From assembly GCA_000701625.1 (NCBI GenBank), contig JNJK01000011.1, positions 62,001-126,000 on the forward strand: a DNA stretch of 64,000 nucleotides, given 5' to 3'. The position numbers and the translations under genes are program-made. Under the pieces are notes generated by a model. The model had not been told where the DNA came from. It ran no database searches and saw only the letters and a list, made by a program, of their open reading frames with translations. Source of the DNA: Lachnospiraceae bacterium MC2017. GTDB lineage: Bacteria; Bacillota; Clostridia; Lachnospirales; Lachnospiraceae. Numbering within the stretch: the stretch's first letter is position 1; each line of letters opens with the position of its first letter. Below are positions 23,949 to 30,381 of this stretch, piece after piece.

Positions 23949-24146
23949 ATGGTTAAACTTACAGCCGGAGATTTGCTCTTTGTATACGGAAATTTCGGAT
24001 TAAAAAAGAGTATACTGTAAGAATAGCAGTGCGGCTAACTGAATCAGAGAGAGCCTGTTACACTTGGTTCAGAAGAAACCAATTACCATATGTGGGCTGT
24101 CTGCTATCAGGATGATACATTAAAACTCGCTAAGTACTCCGCATAA
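23949..24146 (+). pseudogene. Decayed small gene with in-frame stops
   Basis: An ATG at 23949 with a strong AGGGGGG site opens a 23-codon frame (MVKLTAGDLLFVYGNFGLKK, then SIL and a stop). The same frame, after three stop codons (24018, 24024, 24036), is open again from 24039 and reads GSEETNYHMWAVCYQDD and on to a TAA at 24146. The two parts read like the ends of one protein of about 65 residues. I do not recognise the family. The 23723-23949 gap before it shows no feature. Confidence 0.45.
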
Positions 24147-24147
24147 C

Positions 24148-24193
24148 AAAAGCCTTCTCTTAGGAATTATAAGTATCCTAAGAAAAGGCTTTT
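24148..24193. terminator. Long palindromic terminator, family 2 copy 1
   Basis: AAAAGCCTTCTCTTAGGA (24148-24165) and TCCTAAGAAAAGGCTTTT (24176-24193) pair over 18 bases with one mismatch. T runs on both sides make it usable from both strands. It lies just beyond the flavodoxin stop. Related sequence recurs at 27436 and 30337. Confidence 0.8.
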
Positions 24194-24208
24194 ATGATTT
24201 AATTCTAG

Positions 24209-24685
24209 TCAGATTACCTCATTGGCCCATTCTTTGAGTTCTCCTTCAGACACGCTGCCGGTAAAACGTCTTCCACTGATAACATTTGCATCCTTTGCAA
24301 GTGCCTTCATATTTTCACCTGAATTACCTATTCCGCTTCCACCGGATGTGCAAAATGGTACAACTGTTATTCCAGAAAAATCATAGCTTTCCATAAATGT
24401 ATCAATGATAGAAGGCTCTCTATACCACCATACCGGAAAGCCAACAAAAACATGAGAATACTCTGAAATATTATCAATGTGTGATGCAATAGCCGGTCTG
24501 CTGTTTTTGTCATTCATCTCTACAGAACTGCGGCTATTTTTATCCTGCCAGTTCAGATCGGCACTTGTGTATTTTTGTTCCGGCTCGATTTCAAACAAAT
24601 CCGCGCCAATAGCCGAAGCAAGCTTAGATGAGACCTGCTTAGTTACTCCACCTGCACTGAAAAATGCAACCAAAAATTTACCCAT
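24209..24685 (-). CDS. Flavodoxin-family protein
   Basis: The 158-residue FMN-binding protein resembles the Flavodoxin_4 family: FFSAGGVTKQVSSKLA is the phosphate-binding loop, followed by VGFPVWWYREPSIIDTFMESY and VVPFCTSGGSGIGNS. Such proteins carry low-potential electrons or act as NAD(P)H-linked quinone reductases. The partner is unknown. It lies 30 bases after the VOC-family gene and shares its transcript. Confidence 0.88.
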   Translation of the reverse strand: MGKFLVAFFSAGGVTKQVSSKLASAIGADLFEIEPEQKYTSADLNWQDKNSRSSVEMNDKNSRPAIASHIDNISEYSHVFVGFPVWWYREPSIIDTFMESYDFSGITVVPFCTSGGSGIGNSGENMKALAKDANVISGRRFTGSVSEGELKEWANEVI

Positions 24686-24715
24686 TATATCATTTCCTCA
24701 CTTTCTACTATTACG

Positions 24716-25096
24716 TTAAAGTCTTTCCTGAAAGAATTCAATTTCCTCTCCCAGAGGACCGAAGCAGAATGCAATTCTGGCAGGATATTCCGGTTCAGAA
24801 TTGATCACGATATTCTTTGGTTCTATGAAAACCTCATATCCGGCTTCTTTTACTTTCATTACCACTTCATCAACGTCATCTGTTGCAAAAGCGATATGAC
24901 GAAGTGCTCCTTTTGTTTTGATCCCGACTCCATTTCTAAAAATCTCAAGCATGCCATTTCCAAAATCAATCATGCAGCCTTCAGACCATTCTCTTACAAG
25001 CTTGAAATCAAGAACTTCAAGATAAAAACTCTTCGTTTTCTCAAATTCTTCAGTTGTGCCGCACTTTAATGAGATGTGATGTAATCCAAAAATCAT
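24716..25096 (-). CDS. VOC-superfamily protein (glyoxalase/bleomycin-resistance fold)
   Basis: The 126-residue protein has the paired beta-alpha-beta-beta-beta modules of the vicinal oxygen chelate fold: LHHISLKCGTTEEFEKTKSFY starts the first, and ALRHIAFATDDVDEVVMKVKEAGYEV the second. His5/His6 and the Glu residues in EIFRNG and EIEFFQ fit metal ligands. It may be a lyase or a binding protein; substrate cannot be told. The 188 bases upstream contain only a short overlapping frame that I do not accept as a gene. Confidence 0.85.
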   Translation of the reverse strand: MIFGLHHISLKCGTTEEFEKTKSFYLEVLDFKLVREWSEGCMIDFGNGMLEIFRNGVGIKTKGALRHIAFATDDVDEVVMKVKEAGYEVFIEPKNIVINSEPEYPARIAFCFGPLGEEIEFFQERL

Positions 25097-25283
25097 GTTT
25101 TTCCTGCTTTCTTAGCACTCGCCAAATATCTTTTTATACTTAACCGCCGACCTTTCCTCGGACAAAACATCCTTTTTGTTTTTTCAAAATTGATGTATTG
25201 ATGTCGTAACAGTCGCGGTAAATTCGTATTCACCGTCCTTCACAGGTTGTATAAACGTATCTGAAAGCTTCATCTTGCTGACT

Positions 25284-25916
25284 TTAGCCTTGAATTTTGT
25301 CATTTAGTAAATTAATCCACTCACATGTATTTGATTCAAGATGCTTTACTAGCATAAAAAAATTGCTTGCACCGTCAATTTTATCATTTGCAGGCAATTC
25401 ATTAATCCGCCTTGCCATATCAATATAATTTTCCTTGTTAAGGCTCTTCATTATTGTGTCTATCTGATCTGCTCTACCCTTGTAACCCTTAACACCTGTA
25501 TATCTCTCAATGATCGGTGCATTAACCTGCTTTGCTGGCGATTTTATCATTTCATCTGTCCAGTGTTTTGAGATAATCTGCATCGTACAAGGATTACCAA
25601 AAATGATCACTTCCTCTGCAGCGTTATCTACACCATGAAATTCATTAACTTTCTTTTTTATATCTTCATACTGCTCATACGGCTTCTTCTCTGTATCACA
25701 GAAGATAAGGACAGCCTCATATGAACCATTCTGATACCTATCCTGATAACGTGCAGGAATATTACCATTTCCTTCTGCATTCACCAAAGAAATCTCATAA
25801 ATATCATTCCATACATGGAGCTGATTAAGCCTCTCCAGATACTTGTACTCCTCGTTACCTTCGCAGATAATACAGATTTTATGTTTATCAGAAATGTTAG
25901 GAAGTCTATTCGACAT
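25284..25916 (-). CDS. TOPRIM-like protein, partner of the AAA15 ATPase
   Basis: The 210-residue protein begins with a strand and acid motif, KICIICEGNEEYKYLERL, and later has AVLIFCDTEKKPYEQYEDI, the spacing of the Glu and Asp motifs of TOPRIM-like or OLD/RloB-like nucleases. The rest has no motif that I recognise. The ATG at 25916 has GGGGGG 9 bases upstream and overlaps the end of the ATPase gene by 11 bases, so the two are translated together. ATPase/TOPRIM pairs of this kind occur in phage-defence systems (AbiL, PARIS, RloAB-like), which makes that role a reasonable inference. Confidence 0.65.
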   Translation of the reverse strand: MSNRLPNISDKHKICIICEGNEEYKYLERLNQLHVWNDIYEISLVNAEGNGNIPARYQDRYQNGSYEAVLIFCDTEKKPYEQYEDIKKKVNEFHGVDNAAEEVIIFGNPCTMQIISKHWTDEMIKSPAKQVNAPIIERYTGVKGYKGRADQIDTIMKSLNKENYIDMARRINELPANDKIDGASNFFMLVKHLESNTCEWINLLNDKIQG

Positions 25917-27183
25917 CTTCCACATCCCCCCTAGAATTTCCTTTAATGCTCAACAACGAATTTATAAGTTCAGGATCTGGAAGCGCCGCAAATGCACCCT
26001 TGCGATATTTTTCAATAATATCGGAAGTATCTCTTACCCCGTTTTCAGCTGTAAAATCAGCTAGTGAATAAACATATACTCCCTCATCATCTTTATCTAC
26101 AAACCATATCTGTTCTTTTCTAAAAAGCCGCTTGCAATCCATTAAATTTATGTCATGAACCGTAAATATCATTTGCGCATCTGTATTAAGTTCATTATTA
26201 AACATTGCAACCGTTGCTCTGGTAAGCTTGAAATGAATACTGCTGTCTAATTCATCAACAATCAGTATCCTTCCTTGCTTAAGCGCTTCGATAACATAAC
26301 TTGCCATTGCTGCTATCTTCTTGGTGCCGGTAGAATCAAATAACATGCTAGGTACAGAAACTCCCTTATATGTAGAAACCAGTCTGATCTGATCCATCAC
26401 ACTATCAGGAACATCCAGCACCTTTTCCTCAGGTTTTTCAGATGCATCACCTGAAGCGAGCTTAATATTTCCCATCTCTACATATTCGAAGTTATCCATA
26501 TAAAGATCAGCGTTTTTGATAAAATCAACAACCTTTTGCTGAAGCTGGTTCTTGTTCTTCATAAGCTCTATGGTATGCTCCATAGGAATGTTATTCATAT
26601 TGATAACATCGATTTTCTCAGCAAATCCAACCAGAATCTCCCTCATTTTATTGAGAGCATTAAACTTGCTGGCATCAATCAGATGAAAAATAACATTGTT
26701 CTTAGCAACCACTGGCATCATCGTCATTAGATCAGCATCTACACACTCGTACTCATCATGAAGCGTGTCACGCTTCAGCCAGCATACTTCTTTTTCATTG
26801 TTATACTTATCCTTGAGTATTTCCACAAATGACTCAAAAACATAAGCTTCTTTCTTCACATCATATTTGAAGTCATAAGAATACTTTCTGCCACTTGATA
26901 AAAATGTTATTCCCAATTCACAAATATCGTTTTCTGTAAAAATATTTGACATAAGACCATTCTTCTTATTAAGAAGAACATTCTTTATGGCTTTAATACA
27001 CCTAATAAGGCATGTTTTTCCAGCATTATTAGGGCCATAAATACCTGCTGTCTTAAGGACATTAAAATTATTTTCCTTATGAACATTTGAGGCAAACTTC
27101 TTATTACGCATATCTGCTTTCATAGAAAATGCCACCTGTTCATCAAATGCATAACAGTTTTTTGCTCTCACCTCTATGATCAT
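25906..27183 (-). CDS. AAA15-family ATPase (RloA/AbiL/OLD-like)
   Basis: From the ATG at 27183 (GGAGGG site upstream) the protein has 425 residues. It opens like an ABC-type ATPase, with IIEVRAKNCYAFDEQVAFSM. Walker A is YGPNNAGKTCLIR at about 52-64. The late motifs are FDSTGTKKIAAMA (signature-like), ILIVDELDSSIHFKL (Walker B) and FTVHDINLMD (switch His). A helical insert separates the halves. It has its own promoter and is followed, with overlap, by the TOPRIM-like gene. A single-promoter two-gene defence module is likely. Confidence 0.82.
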   Translation of the reverse strand: MIIEVRAKNCYAFDEQVAFSMKADMRNKKFASNVHKENNFNVLKTAGIYGPNNAGKTCLIRCIKAIKNVLLNKKNGLMSNIFTENDICELGITFLSSGRKYSYDFKYDVKKEAYVFESFVEILKDKYNNEKEVCWLKRDTLHDEYECVDADLMTMMPVVAKNNVIFHLIDASKFNALNKMREILVGFAEKIDVINMNNIPMEHTIELMKNKNQLQQKVVDFIKNADLYMDNFEYVEMGNIKLASGDASEKPEEKVLDVPDSVMDQIRLVSTYKGVSVPSMLFDSTGTKKIAAMASYVIEALKQGRILIVDELDSSIHFKLTRATVAMFNNELNTDAQMIFTVHDINLMDCKRLFRKEQIWFVDKDDEGVYVYSLADFTAENGVRDTSDIIEKYRKGAFAALPDPELINSLLSIKGNSRGDVEDVE

Positions 27184-27230
27184 TGATTTCCCTCCAAAAA
27201 CTCTTTGCCAGAAGCCATTTCCATAACTAC

Positions 27231-27258
27231 ATTGTATCATTAATTATTTTTTATGCAA
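27231..27258 (-). promoter_or_regulatory. Promoter of the ATPase/TOPRIM pair
   Basis: On the minus strand TTGCAT (27253-27258) and TACAAT (27231-27236) are 16 bases apart, about 50 bases before the start codon. Just upstream a 12-codon frame with a strong GGAGGTG site (ATG near 27287) could be a leader peptide. Otherwise the 27183-27435 stretch shows nothing. Confidence 0.5.
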
Positions 27259-27435
27259 TAAATTTACACAAAAGCAAGGTGGTATTCATAATAAAACACC
27301 TCCGTAGTTGTCAACTCCCGGAAGTGTCTAATTCACAATTTAACCGAAACCATGATATTGCCTATTACACTCAAAAATACACCGGAATTTTTTCCTTAGA
27401 ACAAAACCCCGAATCAAACTAAAATCCATAATTTG

Positions 27436-27477
27436 AAAAAGCCTTCTCATAGGAAATATATCCTAAGAAAAGGCTTA
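27436..27477. terminator. Palindromic terminator, family 2 copy 2
   Basis: AAAAGCCTTCTCATAGGA (27437-27454) pairs with TCCTAAGAAAAGGCTT (27461-27476). It is nearly identical to copy 1 at 24148 and lies just beyond the 20-residue frame on the minus strand, with a T run there. Confidence 0.75.
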
Positions 27478-27482
27478 TATGA

Positions 27483-27545
27483 TCAATATTTTTCCGGCTT
27501 TTCAATATCTTTTGACATATCCCTTAAAATATTTTCAAGTCCCAT
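27483..27545 (-). CDS. Possible 20-residue microprotein
   Basis: The frame encodes MGLENILRDMSKDIEKPEKY. It has a good AGAGGTG site 6 bases before its ATG and a terminator 6 bases after its stop, so it has the layout of a real small gene. The peptide is amphipathic and helical. It could equally be the end of a decayed gene; no homologue is known to me. Confidence 0.35.
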   Translation of the reverse strand: MGLENILRDMSKDIEKPEKY

Positions 27546-27660
27546 TACGCACACCTCTATACTCCCTTAAGAAATGCCTCTGATACTCCAGGTAACGCTA
27601 TGCATAGTTTAAAAGAAATCCAACTCTTGTGCAACAAGCAGCATCAACGAAAAAGCGTTA

Positions 27661-27677
27661 GCCCCGTCCCCGTGGAC
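27661..27677. repeat. Half copy of REP-like family 1 (copy C)
   Basis: GCCCCGTCCCCGTGGACC matches the right arm and flank of the other copies; the left arm is not present. It stands within 5 bases of the EFR1 stop codon, as the others stand beside stop codons. Confidence 0.6.
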
Positions 27678-27681
27678 CAAC

Positions 27682-28464
27682 TCAGACATCCACGTGTATG
27701 ATATCTTCCATAAGTTCCTCAGCTTTTACTTTTGGATTATGATAATGCTCCCGTCTGTCTGTTATCCTGCCGATAGAAATTGCATTTTTCGGACAATACT
27801 GAAGGCATCCAAGGCACTGGGCACAATCTGTACCGAATTCAGGTCTGCCATTTTCCATCTTTATATTCTGTCTGGGACACAGTTTTACGCACTGCCCACA
27901 TGCAATACATTTATCACTGACAGAAAACGCCTTAATCTTAATTTTAGCAATCGCAGGCCAGATCTTATTCTCTAAAACATTTAAAGGATTTCTGAATGGT
28001 TTTCCTGATAAAACCTCATTTCTAATATCCTCAGAGATTTGCTCTGCCATTCTTTCACTTCTGTCCTGTGCTTTTTCTTTATTTAAAAACGGCATCATGA
28101 TATTATGTGGAAACAGCCAGATACAACTGCAATGATGCGTGACAACGCGCCAATATTTAAGCGGAATTAAACTATTTAGTTCTGCAAGACCGGTTCCCTT
28201 ATAAACAGCCGGTTGGCATATCCCGAATGTATACGCATCAGGATTCACCTTTATCATCCTGATATATTTCAGAACATCTTCCGGAGCTCCACCACCATAA
28301 CACGGGAAAACAAAACCTACCTTTTTGGCTTCAGCGACATCTGATACCTTTGGCTTTGAACGCATCATTACGATATCCGCACCGCCGATATTCTTTGCTA
28401 TATTCTTTGCAAGATTTAAACAGTTTCCTGTTCCTGAATAACAGAATATTACATTTTCGTGCAT
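27682..28464 (-). CDS. EFR1-type flavodoxin-ferredoxin fusion protein
   Basis: The 260-residue protein has an N-terminal flavodoxin-like domain (ENVIFCYSGTGNCLNLAKNIA is the FMN phosphate loop; GFVFPCYGGGAPEDV follows) and a C-terminal ferredoxin domain with two [4Fe-4S] motifs, CIACGQCVKLCPRQN and CAQCLGCLQYCPKNA. Such proteins pass electrons within anaerobic metabolism; the partner is not evident. The ATG at 28464 has AGGAGG 6 bases in front, better than the earlier frame. The 28464-28739 gap shows only unsupported short frames. Confidence 0.9.
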   Translation of the reverse strand: MHENVIFCYSGTGNCLNLAKNIAKNIGGADIVMMRSKPKVSDVAEAKKVGFVFPCYGGGAPEDVLKYIRMIKVNPDAYTFGICQPAVYKGTGLAELNSLIPLKYWRVVTHHCSCIWLFPHNIMMPFLNKEKAQDRSERMAEQISEDIRNEVLSGKPFRNPLNVLENKIWPAIAKIKIKAFSVSDKCIACGQCVKLCPRQNIKMENGRPEFGTDCAQCLGCLQYCPKNAISIGRITDRREHYHNPKVKAEELMEDIIHVDV

Positions 28465-28738
28465 GGCAACCTCCTGTATCAATATTCAGTCCCGCAGCCT
28501 TTAACAAAATCTGAGTTGTCACAAAGAAATCATCCACATGACCGTTCCCAATCACTCTTCATTTAATGTAACGGCATAAACACCTCTTTTCATTAGATGA
28601 TGATCAAAGAATCTTTAATTAAAGTGTGGCTTCTATTACCAGAAGAATTGTCAGGGCTTAAAAAGACCAATCTCATCGAAGCCTAAGACGGAACGTGAGG
28701 GTCAATACCCTTTAAGAATAATAACTACAAAAAACTTC

Positions 28739-29686
28739 TCATTTCAACACCTGAAGCCGCATTTTCAGTTGCTCAGTAAAACTCTCTTTCATTTCTTCAG
28801 GCATAAGAGATGTTTGGATAGCTTCGATAAACTTGGTTTCAAGTTTTATTAATCGATTCATAAATATGTCAGATGTCTTTTCCGTTATTCCAAGGCTAGC
28901 AGCAAGTGCTCTGAAATCTTTTTTTCTGAGATTCCTTTTCTTGCCATTTAACGTAAGAGCCATCTGCTCTATATCCTCAGGCATGATGACATTTACCGGA
29001 AGCAGATCGTATGCATCTGAAAGCCCGAAACTACGACTTGCCGGCTTATCTTCTATGAGTGAAAAATTTTTTAAATGCATATCAGAATTGCAGGTTATAA
29101 AACAAAATAGTACCCTATAATAAAACTCTGATATATCAATTCCTATATTTTTTGAGTACTTTCTTATTATCTTTCCACATGCCTCATACGAACCTTTATA
29201 CTTATCAGCTGTTGGTCGATATGACAACTGACAAAAATCTTCCATTGCACGCATCTTTCCTTTAATACGATCAATCCTCTTTGTAATGTAAAAATATCTG
29301 TCATTATTAAGGATCAAAGCACATGGAACTGTTTTTATCCCCGCTATTTCTGCGAGTTTCATCGACAAAAATTCCGCCTCAGGCAAAGCCTGAAATTCAG
29401 ATGCTTGCGGTTTTAATATGTATCCGGTAGGATAATCAACAAGCGTAAAACGCGATATATGATCAACCGTTTCTAAATGCAAGGACAACTTCTTCTGAAC
29501 CCCCGGAACCGTTAATCCCTTATTTACCGTTGAATTCGCTAATTCCTCAAGTTCTTTTTCCGAGCAGTCCAATTCCGGTATCATATCCGTGCCGAAGAAT
29601 TTTTTTATACATTTATTGTGCCAACAGACCTCACGTTCATAGTCACTTGGAGCATCTATTTCTTTGTTGCAGCATAAGCATCTCAT
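28739..29686 (-). CDS. hipT: HipT-type serine/threonine kinase toxin of a HipBST system
   Basis: This 315-residue kinase has the HipA-like core but lacks the N-terminal subdomain 1, which is the separate hipS gene upstream. The nucleotide loop is VPGVQKKLSL, the catalytic loop is CNSDMHLKNFSL (Asp and Asn) and the metal-binding motif is SDAYDLLP. A cysteine-rich start, CLCCNKEID...CWHNKC, may bind zinc. In the characterised Escherichia coli system HipT phosphorylates tryptophanyl-tRNA synthetase; the target here is untested. The start overlaps the hipS stop (TGATG) and has AGGAGAG upstream. The two autophosphorylated serines known in HipT before the Gly-rich loop are Thr-Val-Pro here. Confidence 0.88.
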   Translation of the reverse strand: MRCLCCNKEIDAPSDYEREVCWHNKCIKKFFGTDMIPELDCSEKELEELANSTVNKGLTVPGVQKKLSLHLETVDHISRFTLVDYPTGYILKPQASEFQALPEAEFLSMKLAEIAGIKTVPCALILNNDRYFYITKRIDRIKGKMRAMEDFCQLSYRPTADKYKGSYEACGKIIRKYSKNIGIDISEFYYRVLFCFITCNSDMHLKNFSLIEDKPASRSFGLSDAYDLLPVNVIMPEDIEQMALTLNGKKRNLRKKDFRALAASLGITEKTSDIFMNRLIKLETKFIEAIQTSLMPEEMKESFTEQLKMRLQVLK

Positions 29687-30012
29687 CAATCACTCTCCTG
29701 AATTATATAGACATCTCCTATGCAGTCTCTGCAGGATGCAAGTAATAGTCCAAATCGATCTTTATTATCAATTTTCCAATTCCGCTCAACCACTTGTAGC
29801 AGCCATCCCTCGGGTATAAGCCCATCAAAAAACGGAAATAAATTCGTTGATCTATAGGGCACATCTGTAAGCGGAAGCGTCAGACTTACCGGTTTTGAAT
29901 CTGATCTGCTGAGGTATTCATTATCGTACGTAAACTCATACCCCTCATCAGATTCAATTACTATCCCGGCATATATATTTTGAACATAAACCTTGCCAGC
30001 CCTATTCATCAT
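29686..30012 (-). CDS. hipS: HipS-type small antitoxin (HipA N-terminal subdomain)
   Basis: The 108-residue protein corresponds to the first subdomain of HipA (Couple_hipA): KVYVQNIYAGIVIESDEGYEFTYD, then SLTLPLTDVPY and LFPFFDGLIPEGWLLQ, ending with the G-D-V-Y strand. In the HipBST family this separate piece neutralises the kinase. The start region has three close ATGs (30018, 30012, 30009); I take 30012 because GGAAGG is 6 bases upstream. It overlaps hipB by 11 bases and hipT by one, so all three are coupled. Confidence 0.85.
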   Translation of the reverse strand: MMNRAGKVYVQNIYAGIVIESDEGYEFTYDNEYLSRSDSKPVSLTLPLTDVPYRSTNLFPFFDGLIPEGWLLQVVERNWKIDNKDRFGLLLASCRDCIGDVYIIQESD

Positions 30013-30223
30013 CGTCATCCTTCCACTCTCGTATTGAACCGGGGACCGCCATCATTCCAAACATTGCAAGTGCCTGGTTTACCTTGTCCATTCGAACAGT
30101 CTCCTTTCCCTGCTCCAATTCACGCACAAAACGCAAGCCCAGACCTGACCTGATCGCAAATTCTTCCTGTGTAAGTCCCGCTTTTTTTCTCTCTGTTTTT
30201 ACATATTTAGCAATAGTATTCAT
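30002..30223 (-). CDS. hipB: HipB-type XRE repressor
   Basis: From the ATG at 30223 the protein has 73 residues with a Cro/C1 helix-turn-helix: YVKTERKKAGLTQEEFAIRSG, LGLRFVRELEQGKETVRMDK. The acidic end (KDDDDE) is short. It is the first gene of hipB-hipS-hipT. No ribosome binding site precedes the ATG, and the predicted transcription start is about one base before it, so it may be translated from a leaderless message. An upstream in-frame extension would run through the operator and is unlikely. Confidence 0.85.
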   Translation of the reverse strand: MNTIAKYVKTERKKAGLTQEEFAIRSGLGLRFVRELEQGKETVRMDKVNQALAMFGMMAVPGSIREWKDDDDE

Positions 30224-30230
30224 ACGGTAT

Positions 30231-30294
30231 AAAATACACCCTTTAGGGTATAAATTCAATATTTTTACAGAATTTATACCCTAAAGGGTGTATT
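30231..30294 (-). promoter_or_regulatory. hipBST promoter with a perfect 25-bp inverted-repeat operator
   Basis: Arms at 30233-30257 and 30270-30294 are perfect inverted copies, and each holds ACCCTTTAGGGT or its complement. On the minus strand TTGAAT (30254-30259) and TATTTT (30231-30236) are 17 bases apart, placing one operator between the two promoter boxes and the other just upstream. HipB binding here would repress the operon. Confidence 0.75.
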
Positions 30295-30336
30295 CCAACC
30301 GTATTACAGTAAATCATACCCCATTGGATATAATAT

Positions 30337-30360
30337 TTGAAAAAGCCTTCTCTTAGGAAA
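30337..30360. repeat. Half copy of palindromic family 2 (copy 3)
   Basis: TTTGAAAAAGCCTTCTCTTA followed by GGAAAT matches the left arm of the other two copies, with no right arm. It lies between the hipBST operator and the 3' end of the GH2 gene. Confidence 0.6.
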
Positions 30361-30381
30361 TCCGTTACATCCCTTATACTC

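Noticed and set aside
25185-25303. 39-codon minus-strand frame overlapping the end of the TOPRIM-like gene
   Set aside because: It starts within the preceding gene in another frame, has no ribosome binding site and no recognisable product.
28331-28555. 74-codon minus-strand frame before and within the EFR1 gene
   Set aside because: Most of it is a shadow of the EFR1 start region in another frame; the first 29 codons could be remnant coding sequence but match nothing that I know.
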